64,000 nucleotides of DNA from Nostoc sp. TH1S01. GTDB taxonomy: Bacteria; Cyanobacteriota; Cyanobacteriia; Cyanobacteriales; Nostocaceae. The stretch covers positions 22,526 through 86,525 of the forward strand of contig JAGKSW010000100.1 of assembly GCA_018993265.1 (NCBI GenBank), read 5' to 3'. A program made the translations under genes and the position numbers. Within the stretch, counting starts at the first letter, position 1. Each line of letters begins with the position of its first letter. This document shows positions 35,014 through 43,958 of this stretch, in pieces. Below the pieces are notes generated by a model. The model searched no databases. It saw nothing but the letters and a program-made list of their open reading frames with translations, and was not told the origin of the DNA.

Positions 35014-35228
35014 GTGTGGTTTTGCGGATCTTATTCGTGAAAACACGGCATCTATGCCTATTTTCTCGATACTATGGTCAATGTTTGGCTAATTTAGATG
35101 TATATGTAGTGCAGATAGCAAAAAAAATTTATTTTTTTGATAAAAATACGTAAAAATTAATAAGCTAGGACGACCGTAAGCAAAGCTCAAGTGATTTATT
35201 TTCCAAGACATCCGGAAACAATCAGGTG

Positions 35229-37031
35229 ATGTCTGAAAAGTTATATAAGGACTTACTAAGTAACCAGCTTATGAGCCACTACATGATCGGTAAAGTACTA
35301 CAATCGCGGTACCAAATCGTTGAAAGTCTGGGTGCAGGGGTATTTGGACAGACATATACTGCTATAGACATAGAATACCCAGAAAACCCTAAATATGTCG
35401 TGAAGCAGTTGAAAACTAACAATTGCCAAACTAGCTATTTAGAGACATTAAGGTTACATTTCCTGACGGAAACGGAAACTCTTAAGCGTCTGGGTAGCCA
35501 TCCCCAGATTCCTGAACTCATCGCTTGCTTTGAAGAAAATGAGCGGCTCTATCTGGTACAAGAGTTTGTCGAAGGACATGATTTAACAGCAGAACTACCC
35601 ATTAATCAACTGTGGGGATGTTTGTGGACTGAAAGCGAAGTTGTGGAATTTTTAGAGGATGTTTTACAAATTTTAGAATTTGTGCATTCTCAAAGTGTTA
35701 TTCATTGTGATATTAAACCAGAAAATTTAATTAGACGTTGTGTTGATGGCAAACTAGTTTTAATTGACTTTGGTTCTATCCAATCTGTGAAGTTTTCGCT
35801 AGATACGGAATTACCAATTGATTGGATTCCTGTAACATCTTTAGGTTACATTCCACCAGAGCAATTTATTGGTCAAACCCGACCTAATAGTGATATTTAT
35901 GCTTTGGGGATGATTGCTATCCAAGCACTCACAGGTTTAGAACCCTTACAGTTTAAAATTGATCCGCAAACTAATGAGATTATTTGGCGTTTACCAGACA
36001 CGTTAGTGAGTGATTATTTAGCTGCTATTCTCAGCCAAATGATCCGCTATGATTTTCAAGAACGCTTTCAGTCCGCAGGTGAGGTACTGCGTGTACTTAA
36101 GCAAATGCGCCGAGAAACTCAGCTATCTCAAGTTTTGCCAACCCAATATCATGAGCCATCACCAATAGTACGTTCTAGTGATGATACTCAGCAAAATCTT
36201 ACTTCTGATAAATTAGCCCCCCTGATGACAGGGATGAAAGTCGGACTAGCGGCTAATTCTTTATTGATGGGATTTGGTGTTTATTCTTTACTGAATAATT
36301 CGCCTGCATATTCAGAAAGCGAAACTTTATATAAAGCCACAGAAAACTATCAAGCTGGAGATTTACAAGGAGCGATCGCTCTAGCTAAATCAATTCCATC
36401 CTATAGTAATGTTTATCCAGAAGTACAAGCCACTATCGAAATTTGGCAAAAACAATGGCTGCAAGCCGCTGAACAATATTTATTAGCAGAACAAGCCTTG
36501 AATGAAGGTAGATGGTCTGATGTTCTCAAAACATCTACTCAAGTTCCAGATATTTTATATTGGCAATCAAAAACAGACCTACTCGTTCAACAAGCAAGAG
36601 TTAATATCGAAACCCAAACTCAAAGTTTACTGGCTAAAGCTTATGAAAAAGCGGAAGCTAGAGATTTTTCAGCTGCGTTGAAATATCTCCGCCAAATTCC
36701 TCAAGACAGTTCGGCTGGCGCTATAGTGCAGAAAAAATTGGCTGAGTACAATCAAAAACGGCAAATAAGAGCAGCTTATTTTTTACAAAATGCTTATAAA
36801 AAAGCAGCTTTTGGGGACTTTGACGGTGCAGTCAAATTTCTGCGACAAATTCCTAAAGATACGAAAGTATATGCTCAAGCTCAAACTAAACTGCAAGAAT
36901 ATACTCAAAAGCAGCGTTGGCAAACTCGCAGTCAAGATGTAGCGTTTGATATAGTTTCTCCAAAACAAAATACAAGTAAACTGATCAATTCGCATTTAGA
37001 AAATGAACTACAAGAAGTCAATATTCGCTAG
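35229..37031 (+). CDS. Serine/threonine protein kinase with TM and C-terminal repeats
   Basis: 600 aa from ATG 35229. The kinase domain is at about residues 28-290: G-loop ESLGAGVFGQTY, ATP-binding Lys in YVVKQLK, catalytic loop VIHCDIKPENLI, metal-binding LIDFGS, and APE-like PPEQF. HCD replaces the usual HRD Arg, as in other cyanobacterial kinases of this type. A transmembrane segment follows (about residues 338-358, VGLAANSLLMGFGVYSLL). The outer part holds helical repeats of about 60 residues (AYEKAEARDFSAALKYLRQI and AYKKAAFGDFDGAVKFLRQI), TPR-like. It probably signals from an extracytoplasmic repeat domain. No partner gene is adjacent. Confidence 0.92.
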   Translation: MSEKLYKDLLSNQLMSHYMIGKVLQSRYQIVESLGAGVFGQTYTAIDIEYPENPKYVVKQLKTNNCQTSYLETLRLHFLTETETLKRLGSHPQIPELIACFEENERLYLVQEFVEGHDLTAELPINQLWGCLWTESEVVEFLEDVLQILEFVHSQSVIHCDIKPENLIRRCVDGKLVLIDFGSIQSVKFSLDTELPIDWIPVTSLGYIPPEQFIGQTRPNSDIYALGMIAIQALTGLEPLQFKIDPQTNEIIWRLPDTLVSDYLAAILSQMIRYDFQERFQSAGEVLRVLKQMRRETQLSQVLPTQYHEPSPIVRSSDDTQQNLTSDKLAPLMTGMKVGLAANSLLMGFGVYSLLNNSPAYSESETLYKATENYQAGDLQGAIALAKSIPSYSNVYPEVQATIEIWQKQWLQAAEQYLLAEQALNEGRWSDVLKTSTQVPDILYWQSKTDLLVQQARVNIETQTQSLLAKAYEKAEARDFSAALKYLRQIPQDSSAGAIVQKKLAEYNQKRQIRAAYFLQNAYKKAAFGDFDGAVKFLRQIPKDTKVYAQAQTKLQEYTQKQRWQTRSQDVAFDIVSPKQNTSKLINSHLENELQEVNIR

Positions 37032-37364
37032 TTATTGGTGTGCATTGAGAAAATTTAAATAACTTAGGGATGATCACCGAATCTTGAACATACATAAATT
37101 GAATGACATAACCTGTACATTCGTGCTATGGCTTGGATAAAAATACGGGACTAGTGAACAAATTATTATTTATACAATGATGTGACAATCAAGTTTCCAT
37201 AATAAATACAACCAAAGTTTATTTAGTTACATTTTACGTTGATCCCAATTGTCCTTACGAATAAAATCATCTAAAAAATTTTAAAATAAATAACCTAATT
37301 AGCTGCAAATTACCAAATAATGTGTTATTCTAAATAATAGAAAATATCAGCAACTAAATACATG

Positions 37365-37392
37365 ATTAACTCCTAACTTATCAGGAGTTAAT
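37365..37392 (+). terminator. Hairpin with T-rich tail
   Basis: ATTAACTCCT and AGGAGTTAAT form a perfect 10-bp stem with an 8-nt loop, followed by TATTTTTAA. It lies about 330 bases downstream of the kinase gene in an otherwise empty AT-rich region; it may terminate a long 3' UTR or an unannotated transcript. Confidence 0.5.
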
Positions 37393-37519
37393 TATTTTTA
37401 ACTCCAATTAACAAGCTGAGAGTCAAACCTGGAAAGGTTGATAAACTTCTTGTATTGGGTTAATGAATGTCATCGAATATTTGAAATTTTATTTTATTAC
37501 TCATTGTTGAATTAATTTG

Positions 37520-37564
37520 CCCCCTAATCTTACAGTTAAACAACTGATAAGATTAGGGGGTTTT
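37520..37564. terminator. Strong intrinsic terminator between convergent genes
   Basis: CCCCCTAATCTTA pairs perfectly with TAAGATTAGGGGG (13 bp) and is followed on the plus strand by TTTT. It lies 52 bases beyond the gvpC stop on the minus strand, so it could serve gas-vesicle transcripts too, although the minus-strand tail is less U-rich. Confidence 0.7.
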
Positions 37565-37615
37565 ACTATTTAGTACCGTTATTCACGAATCAAATCCATT
37601 TATTAGGAGTGTTAG

Positions 37616-38110
37616 TTAACGGCTAAATGTGCCAAAAATGCTGCTAAACAAATCCTGACGGAACTGTTGCAGATATTTTGCTTGAGCTTGAGCTTGAGCA
37701 GTTCTAGCTTTAGCTGTATCTGCTAAAAACTCATGAGTTTTTTGCTCTAGATTTTGGTGGAAGTTATGCAGATATTTTGCTTGAGCCTGAGCTTGAGCAG
37801 TTCTGGCTTTAGCTGTATCTGCTAAAAACTCGTTAGTTGTTTGCTCTAGATTTTGGTGGAAGTTATGCAGATATTTTGCTTGAGCTTGAGCTTGAGCAGT
37901 TCTGGCTTTAGCTGTATCTGCTAAAAACTCGTGAGTTGTTTGCTCTAGATTTTGGCGGAACTGATGTAAATATTCTGCTTGGTTTTTAGCTTGTTCTTGT
38001 CTGTTTGCTGTTGTCTCCGACAAGAATTCATGAGTCTGTTTAAATAGTTGAGTTACTTCCTCAGCTATTGACTGATGCTCTTGCCGTATTTTTACCATTA
38101 AAGCCGTCAT
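37616..38110 (-). CDS. gvpC: Gas vesicle protein GvpC
   Basis: 164 aa from ATG 38110, with GGAGAA upstream and the family-like start [19 protein letters not shown]. GvpC binds the outside of the GvpA shell and strengthens it. Four 33-residue repeats are visible, each of the form xEFL-x-(T)A...[19 protein letters not shown]; repeats 2 and 3 are nearly identical in DNA, a recent 99-bp duplication. The ending LFSSIFGTF matches known GvpC. It is the last gene of the gvp run; no gvpN follows, and the next gene downstream is a convergent kinase. Confidence 0.96.
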   Translation of the reverse strand: MTALMVKIRQEHQSIAEEVTQLFKQTHEFLSETTANRQEQAKNQAEYLHQFRQNLEQTTHEFLADTAKARTAQAQAQAKYLHNFHQNLEQTTNEFLADTAKARTAQAQAQAKYLHNFHQNLEQKTHEFLADTAKARTAQAQAQAKYLQQFRQDLFSSIFGTFSR

Positions 38111-38146
38111 GAGATTCTCCACAATCATACTGAATAAACACAAATT

Positions 38147-38187
38147 AACTACATTTATTAGATATTAATTATCTAATAAATGTAGTT
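38147..38187 (-). terminator. Hairpin between gvpA and gvpC (attenuator candidate)
   Basis: AACTACATTTATTAGATA and its exact complement form an 18-bp stem with loop TTAAT, 37 bases upstream of the gvpC ATG. On the minus strand it is followed by AATTTGTGTTTATT. It could stop most transcripts from the gvpA genes before gvpC, or protect the gvpA mRNA 3' end. Either would favour excess GvpA. Confidence 0.65.
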
Positions 38188-38320
38188 TTAATAACATCCG
38201 CTTATTTCGTTTTGCACTTTAATAAATATTAATTAAATATTATATTTACCAGTAGAAATAAGCAGATAAACATGAGAATAAACAACTAATTAAAGTTGAT
38301 ATTCCAGAAATACTTAAGAA

Positions 38321-38536
38321 TTAAGCAGGCATTGCAGCTGATTGTGTTAAACCAACAGCTTCTGCATATTTCAAGTAGGTTTCAACAGAAGCAATAACGA
38401 TACGAGCTTCAATTGCTAGTAATTCAATACCAACTAAAGAAACACGTACCCAAGCATCTACAACGATACCTTTATCTAAAATCCGGTCAATAACTTCTGC
38501 CAAGCTTGAAGAAGAATTAGTTTTTTCGACTGCCAT
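38321..38536 (-). CDS. gvpA: Gas vesicle structural protein GvpA, copy 3
   Basis: 71-aa main shell protein of gas vesicles ([20 protein letters not shown], then [20 protein letters not shown] and [21 protein letters not shown]). Amino-acid sequence is identical to the other two copies. It is last of three in transcription order. AAGGTGT precedes the ATG. The whole unit repeats with a 318-bp period. Confidence 0.98.
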   Translation of the reverse strand: MAVEKTNSSSSLAEVIDRILDKGIVVDAWVRVSLVGIELLAIEARIVIASVETYLKYAEAVGLTQSAAMPA

Positions 38537-38585
38537 TTTTTTACACCTTGACTCATTGTTGTTTTGGACTTATCCGATCACAGAA

Positions 38586-38622
38586 GAATATCAAAATTAG
38601 CTATTAAGTAATTTTGATATTC
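38586..38622 (-). terminator. Hairpin between gvpA copies 2 and 3
   Basis: GAATATCAAAATTA and TAATTTTGATATTC form a perfect 14-bp stem with a 9-nt loop, 17 bases below the copy-2 stop codon (38639). The equivalent spacer at 38904-38940 has the same hairpin with one mismatch. Probably a partial terminator or mRNA-stabilising structure. Confidence 0.6.
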
Positions 38623-38638
38623 CAGAAATACTTAAGAA

Positions 38639-38854
38639 TTAAGCAGGCATTGCAGCTGATTGTGTTAAACCAACAGCTTCTGCATATTTCAAGTAGGTTT
38701 CAACAGAAGCGATAACGATGCGAGCTTCGATTGCTAGTAATTCAATACCAACTAAAGAAACACGTACCCAAGCATCTACAACGATACCTTTATCTAAAAT
38801 CCGGTCAATAACTTCTGCCAAGCTTGAAGAAGAATTAGTTTTTTCGACTGCCAT
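38639..38854 (-). CDS. gvpA: Gas vesicle structural protein GvpA, copy 2
   Basis: Encodes the same 71-aa GvpA as its neighbours; silent differences only. The 102-base spacer to the next copy is nearly identical to that after copy 1, so the unit arose by tandem duplication. Multiple gvpA copies raise the dose of the most abundant shell protein, as known in Calothrix-type clusters. Confidence 0.98.
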   Translation of the reverse strand: MAVEKTNSSSSLAEVIDRILDKGIVVDAWVRVSLVGIELLAIEARIVIASVETYLKYAEAVGLTQSAAMPA

Positions 38855-38903
38855 TTTTTTACACCTTGACTCATTGTTGTTTTGGACTTATCCGATCACA
38901 GAA

Positions 38904-38940
38904 GAATATGAAAATTAGCTATTAAGTAATTTTGATATTC
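38904..38940 (-). terminator. Hairpin between gvpA copies 1 and 2
   Basis: Arms GAATATGAAAATTA and TAATTTTGATATTC pair with a single mismatch; loop of 9 nt. It is the counterpart of the perfect hairpin at 38586-38622. Confidence 0.55.
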
Positions 38941-38956
38941 TAGAAATGCTTAAGAA

Positions 38957-39172
38957 TTAAGCAGGCATTGCAGCTGATTGTGTCAGACCTACAGCTTCTG
39001 CATATTTCAAGTAGGTTTCAACAGAAGCGATAACAATGCGAGCTTCGATTGCTAGTAATTCAATACCAACTAAAGAAACACGTACCCAAGCATCTACAAC
39101 GATACCTTTGTCCAAAATCCGGTCAATAACTTCTGCCAAGCTTGAAGAAGAATTAGTTTTTTCGACTGCCAT
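38957..39172 (-). CDS. gvpA: Gas vesicle structural protein GvpA, copy 1
   Basis: First gene of the cluster in transcription order, encoding the same 71-aa GvpA. Its DNA differs silently from copies 2 and 3 near the 3' end (CAGACCTACAGC against AAACCAACAGC), so copies 2 and 3 are the closer pair. The leader has AAGGTAC before the ATG. The promoter should lie in 39173-39400. Confidence 0.98.
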   Translation of the reverse strand: MAVEKTNSSSSLAEVIDRILDKGIVVDAWVRVSLVGIELLAIEARIVIASVETYLKYAEAVGLTQSAAMPA

Positions 39173-39603
39173 TTTTTTGTACCTTAACTCATTGTTGATT
39201 GTTTGTATGAACTAGGTTTTTGTCCTTGCTCATTCCTGAATTTATATTAAACCTACTTTTTTATGAATGTAAATAGTTTGACCAATCAAAAAAACATAAA
39301 AAAAACAAAAAAATACAGATTTGTTAGCGGAAAGTTGTTGATGAAAAGTTGAATTTGTATACATTAATTTGATTTTTGATTTGATATATGAGTTTTAATG
39401 TTGAACTTGGTTATTTTTGTAAGTTTTCATGTAATTTTTGGTTGAATAAAAAAATTTTCACTATCTGAATCATAAATATTGATTAGAAGCCTGACTGTAT
39501 ATAGATATTGCTTGGTTCGGGAAATTATCGTGTTGCTCTAAATTTAATAGCCAAACTTCAGTAATAATACGGTTACTAAAATATGGAGGTAATAAATATG
39601 TTA
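39173..39603. other. Gas-vesicle leader/promoter region
   Basis: 431 AT-rich bases upstream of the first gvpA. No coding frame is evident. On the minus strand TATAAATTC lies near 39245, a possible -10-like element; I cannot assign a regulator. Confidence 0.35.
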
Positions 39604-40605
39604 TTAAGCTCCTGGTTTGAAATAATCGAGGAGGCGATCGCCTGAATCAGAGCGAATTAATGCTACAACTACATCAGGTAAGGCTGTTAAACTGGGATAA
39701 ACCAAATAACGGGGTTCCCAATTAGGGCGAAACTTATCTTTGTAGGCGTGTAAGCCTTGAAAGTTATAAAAGTGGTTCAAGTGTTCGTAAAGATAACGCA
39801 GCACTTTCTCTAAGCGGCGTGACTCGGAATTATCTCCAACACCAGCTAAGGCGGACAGGCCAAAATTAAAGGTGTCGTAGCCTTTCTCTTTAAAGTGCTG
39901 AAGCAGAGAAGTAAAAAGAAAGTCCATCATGCCATTTTCCATTGAGGCACGATGACGCATCATATCAATGGTAATTTCATTGAGCTGATACTCTGGCAAA
40001 ATGTTAGTAAAAGCGGCAATTCCACCATCAGGCGTATGCACAACAACAATTTCGCAATTACGCAGATAAGCTTCATCAAACCATCCTAAAGAAAAGCGTT
40101 TTTCGGAACCTTGCGCCATCTTTAGTCATTCATCACTGACAGATTTGAGTTGATGTAATAAGTCATTAGCTATTGGTGGTTGATAAAAACTTACTTGATA
40201 GCCGAGTTTGGTTAAACGATTAATTGATGGGCGAAAGTTCTTCCCGGCTTTACCTTGGAGAGTAAAGTTGTTTAAGTCAACGATCGCTTCTTCGCCAATC
40301 TTTAGTATCCTAAATCCCAGAGAAATATAACGGTCAAGGTCATCGGGTAAGGTTTGATAAAAGGCAGGATACCAATCATTGCGTTGACAAAACTGCTGAA
40401 AACTAACAATGACCTCTTGGCGGTCTTCAATGGGGCCGATGGGATCTCCCAAGGCGATCGCACCTCGCCCTTTCGGCACATAAGCAATTACACTTTTACC
40501 AGAAGGACTAAAGAAGTAACTTTTATCGCTTAGAAGTGTAATTGCAGCTAACGAAGAACAACCATAATCTTCTACTATTTTTTTGGCTTTTTGCTGCTCA
40601 ATCAA
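39604..40605 (-). pseudogene. Phosphatidylglycerol lysyltransferase-like (DUF2156), interrupted by TGA
   Basis: Two reading frames in the same phase, 40605-40126 and 40119-39604, together form one DUF2156 / MprF C-terminal domain. The first half has KSVIAYVPKGRGAIALGDPIG and FYQTLPDDLDRYISLGF; the second has LGWFDEAYLRNCEIVVVHTP, ITIDMMRHR, FNFGLSALAGVG and NFQGLHAYKDKFRPNWEPRYL. They are split by one in-frame TGA (40126-40128) in the context VSDE-stop-LKMAQG, where a Trp codon TGG would restore SDEWLKM. The first half starts at TTG, without the usual N-terminal membrane domain. Probably a recent nonsense mutation. Re-initiation at ATG 40119 would give only a half-domain. Confidence 0.82.
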
Positions 40606-41282
40606 AGTTGCTGGATTCTGATACTATCGGTTTTGCTTGGCTGACTGGTAGTGCTATTCGCTATCGTTTTTATTCTAGATGGCAAGTATCAAAAATTGCG
40701 ATCGCCCAAATCATTGCTTTTGTAAATTTCACATTTTGGTTGGGAATGTTTGCTGTTGCTGGGTTACTTTTTCTGATTCACCCTTTAGTAATTCCCATAC
40801 AACTACATTTGCCATTCACCACTGTGCGCCCTATCGGTTGGATATTTCTCAGCTTGATTGTGATTTATTTAATCGGTAGCTTAGTTATTCACCAACCTTT
40901 AGTTCTTCGCACCCATGAATTTCGCTTGCCATCTTTTCAAATATTGCTGATGCAAATAATTATTTCTAGTCTTGATTGGATGTTTGCAGCAGCGGTACTG
41001 TATAGCTTATTACCTAACAATCTACCTTTAGAATATCTAGATTTCTTAGGAATTTATTTACTTGCTATGCTTGCAGGCGTTGTCAGTAATGTTCCTGGTG
41101 GTTTAGGCGTATTTGAAACAGTAATTTTATTAATTTTGGCAACTAAAGTTTCAGCAGCAGCAATTTTAGGATCAATGCTTGCTTATCGTGGTATATATTA
41201 CTTTCTGCCTTTACTATTAGCAACAGCTTTATTAACATTTGATGAGATTAAATCTATTGCGCGAAATTTAATTAAAAGATAG
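40542..41282 (+). pseudogene. 5'-truncated LPG-synthase TM (UPF0104/MprF flippase-like) segment
   Basis: About 225 recognisable residues of a multi-span membrane protein: TIGFAWLTGSAIRYRFYS at the start, then IAIAQIIAFVNFTFWLGMFA and the family motif AGVVSNVPGGLGVFETVIL with RGIYYFLPLLLA. Normal members have about 80-100 more residues with further membrane spans before this. Here recognisable homology starts near 40620, directly at the 5' end of the oppositely oriented DUF2156 gene. The ATG at 40542 would read through antisense DUF2156 sequence. The two halves of an MprF-like locus thus appear inverted relative to each other, both lacking their 5' parts. Confidence 0.65.
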
Positions 41283-41487
41283 GGGATGATTATCACTTAC
41301 GTATCTAGCACATCTTTATCAAAAATTAGTTTCCACTTTAAGATTTTTGCCAAAATTTGATTATCAATATTTGAAATGATTGGGATAGCTTATATAAATT
41401 TTGAGAAAATTATATATACAATACTTCCGGATATAGTTATTCTTGAGATGTAAACACAAGTAGTAGTAGATGCACCCTGATTAATTG

Positions 41488-41520
41488 ACAGCCTTCAATA
41501 TATAACTGAAGGCTGTTTTC
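41488..41520. terminator. Intrinsic terminator between convergent genes
   Basis: ACAGCCTTCA and TGAAGGCTGT form a perfect 10-bp stem with a 9-nt loop, followed by TTTTC on the plus strand. It lies 20 bases beyond the exoD stop on the minus strand, so it may serve both directions. Confidence 0.75.
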
Positions 41521-41539
41521 TATATAATTGAGCAGTTAA

Positions 41540-42172
41540 TTATCTCAAAATAGCAGGTAGTAATCCAGGCGCTAACCATACTGCATATCCAATAAATGCA
41601 AAGAAAAAAGTAATTAAAGCAGTAATAATATAACCAATACAAATCAGTAAACCATCAGATTCAATAGTTGCAATTGCTAACAGTAAAATCCCGATAGTTG
41701 GAATCGGATTTGTTAAAGGAACTGGTAACATTAACAATATTGTTAACCAAGAGATACATAACCCATTAAGTCGCCAAGTTAACGGATTTCTCGCTATTTG
41801 CTTTAAGCGAGGACGTGTAATTTTTTCAACTATTTTGGTGAGACGTTGGAGATTTTTTAAAATAAGTTGAGCAAATGGGCGGGGAAATTTATATCTGGCG
41901 ATTTGTTTAGGTAGCCAAGGCGATCGCCTACCAAAAACCATCTGCACAGATACTAACAAACAAGCAGCACCAAAAGGCCCTGCCAACCCTGGAGGCATAG
42001 GAAATAAAAAGGGCAGAACTAATATAGCTATTACTAGGCTGAAACCTCTTTCCGCAGTCTCTGCCAAAATATCACCTAAAGTTAAGTGGTGATCAGATAA
42101 GCGTTGCAGCAAGGATTTAATTTCTTGCGAAAATCTTAAATGCATTTGGCGTGAGTTAGAGTGAATTGCCAC
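41540..42172 (-). CDS. Exopolysaccharide synthesis protein ExoD family
   Basis: 210-aa membrane protein (GTG start; ATG 42145 is possible). The ExoD signature is clear: DILAETAERGFSLVIAILVL, PFLFPMPPGLAGPFGAACLL and GRRSPWLPKQIARY, then several more hydrophobic spans and PVPLTNPIPTIGILLLAIAT. The family was named for exopolysaccharide production and alkali tolerance in rhizobia; its molecular function is not settled. Confidence 0.92.
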   Translation of the reverse strand: MAIHSNSRQMHLRFSQEIKSLLQRLSDHHLTLGDILAETAERGFSLVIAILVLPFLFPMPPGLAGPFGAACLLVSVQMVFGRRSPWLPKQIARYKFPRPFAQLILKNLQRLTKIVEKITRPRLKQIARNPLTWRLNGLCISWLTILLMLPVPLTNPIPTIGILLLAIATIESDGLLICIGYIITALITFFFAFIGYAVWLAPGLLPAILR

Positions 42173-42277
42173 AAGACCCAGCTTTTTTTAGTATATCAAG
42201 GCGAATTTGAAAATGAGAGAAGCGGGGAGTAGAAACACTATTCCCTACTCCCTACTCCCTACTCTCTATTCCCTGAT

Positions 42278-43198
42278 TTATACTGGCGGTACTAAAACAG
42301 TTATTGCCTTGGGTATAACTTTAAAACTGGCAGGAGTATAAGTTGTAATTTCACCATCAGTATTAATTGGGCGTGGCTTACGAGTATAAATTTCAAATAT
42401 CTGCCCTTGCAACGCACGTACACTACGCCAACGAATATGTCTGCCTTGACGCATTGCTGGCAGTAGAGGTATGATTTGCCACCAATGTTCTATTTCCAAA
42501 CTGTAGAGATCCAATCTTTGATCGTCAATAGTGGCATCGTGAACCACAGCCATACCACCACCATAATAACGACCGTTACCTACAGCAATTTGTACGGTTT
42601 TGACACGAAAGGATTGATCCTTCATTCTAATTTCTGCACTAAAGGGACGAGACTCCCAAATTACTTGTAACGCAGTTGCAACATAAGCAAATACCCCCCA
42701 ACGTCGTTTCATTTCTTTGGTGAGTTTTTGCGTAATTTTGACACTCAATCCCATACTGGCAACATTAAAAAAATGCTTTCCGTTTACCCACCCTAAATCA
42801 ACGCGGCGTAATTCTCCGTAAGCAATAATTTTGCAAGCTTCTGCTAAAGAATTGGGAATTGCTAATGTTCTGGCTAAATCGTTGGCAGTACCTAAAGGTA
42901 AAATTCCTAAAGGTAATTGCGTTTCCACTAAGCCATCGACTGCGGCATTGAGAGTGCCATCACCGCCACCTACAATTACTAAATCAACTTTATGTTGGTA
43001 ACGCCGAATGATTTCTGCAAGATGTTGAGGGTTTTCTGTTGATTCTTCGGTTAATTTAAAGCCAAGTTTATTAAGATAATAAGTTGCTTCTAGTAAACGT
43101 TGTTGCCCGTGGCGAGCATGACGATTAACTAACAGTAATGCACGAGAATTTACTGGTAGTGGCCTTTGTCGTGTTTGTATCCAATTATCTGCTTCCAT
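42278..43198 (-). CDS. Diacylglycerol kinase-family lipid kinase
   Basis: 306 aa. The catalytic domain shows ALLLVNRHARHG, the nucleotide-binding IVGGGDGTLNAAVDGL and LPLGTANDLARTLAIP. The C-terminal beta-sandwich has RRVDLGWVNGKHFFNVASMG, VGNGRYYGGGM and NTDGEITT. This is the YegS/DgkB group, phosphorylating diacylglycerol or related lipids. It lies near ExoD and the MprF-like remnants, all membrane or envelope related, with a CCCTACT heptamer spacer on its 3' side. Confidence 0.93.
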   Translation of the reverse strand: MEADNWIQTRQRPLPVNSRALLLVNRHARHGQQRLLEATYYLNKLGFKLTEESTENPQHLAEIIRRYQHKVDLVIVGGGDGTLNAAVDGLVETQLPLGILPLGTANDLARTLAIPNSLAEACKIIAYGELRRVDLGWVNGKHFFNVASMGLSVKITQKLTKEMKRRWGVFAYVATALQVIWESRPFSAEIRMKDQSFRVKTVQIAVGNGRYYGGGMAVVHDATIDDQRLDLYSLEIEHWWQIIPLLPAMRQGRHIRWRSVRALQGQIFEIYTRKPRPINTDGEITTYTPASFKVIPKAITVLVPPV

Positions 43199-43916
43199 AT
43201 AATTTAATTAATTTGGTTAAGAAAAGTTTGTTAGTTTTTATCAGATTTAGTAATTTTTTTATTTAATGAGTTTTGGTTATATTTGTAACTTCTTAGTTTA
43301 TTTGAACTAACTCGACCTTATTATATATAAAACATGTTGAAAATAATGTAATAAATTTACTATTCATTAAAGTATTGCAAAATTATAATTCTCAGCAATA
43401 ATTGTCATACTGTGTAGATAGTTGTTATAAAATTTACAATAACATTCATCAGACTTTTGATGTATTGCTGTTTCAAATCTGTCTAATTGAAAAAGTAGTA
43501 TTGATTTATTTTAAAGTCAAATTGAACAAATACCAAACAATATTTCAAATCAAAAATAATTTTTGCTAATTGTTAAGAAAGTATAAGTTTATTAAGGGTA
43601 ATATTTAATTTCAATATTAATTAAACTTAAAAGTAAATATACTTGGTTATATTCAATAGCTAAATTATCAAACATTATAATTTTTATTAATTAGTAAAAT
43701 CGGCGTAATATTACGCACAAAAAAATAAGTATTGATTTAGATTTATCTTGAAAAATCTAACTATAAATTTAAAAACATCTATCTTAAGAAGGAACATATA
43801 AAGGGTTTTTAAGACAGAATTAATACTAAAACTATCCACATCTTAAAAAAACCTAAAAGTTACAGATAAATCCTCTAATAGGGGATTGTATTAGCTAGGA
43901 GCCAAAATATTTACTA
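43199..43916. other. Long AT-rich divergent region upstream of the metal transporter
   Basis: 718 bases with no coding frame that I can support. The one clear structure is the perfect 14-bp palindrome GCGTAATATTACGC (43703-43716). A Shine-Dalgarno-like AGGAG lies at 43897. The promoter of the transporter operon should lie here. Confidence 0.45.
43703..43716. promoter_or_regulatory. Perfect 14-bp palindrome, candidate operator
   Basis: GCGTAATATTACGC is fully self-complementary and stands out in very AT-rich sequence about 200-250 bases upstream of the metal-binding lipoprotein gene. Size suits a dimeric regulator. It does not match a Zur box that I know. Confidence 0.4.
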
Positions 43917-43958
43917 GTGGATGAATTAACACCCAAAAAATTGCTACTTATTCAACTA

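Noticed and set aside
37650..37950. DNA repeats of about 99 bp as a repeat array or CRISPR-like element
   Set aside because: They are the coding repeats of gvpC (33 residues each).
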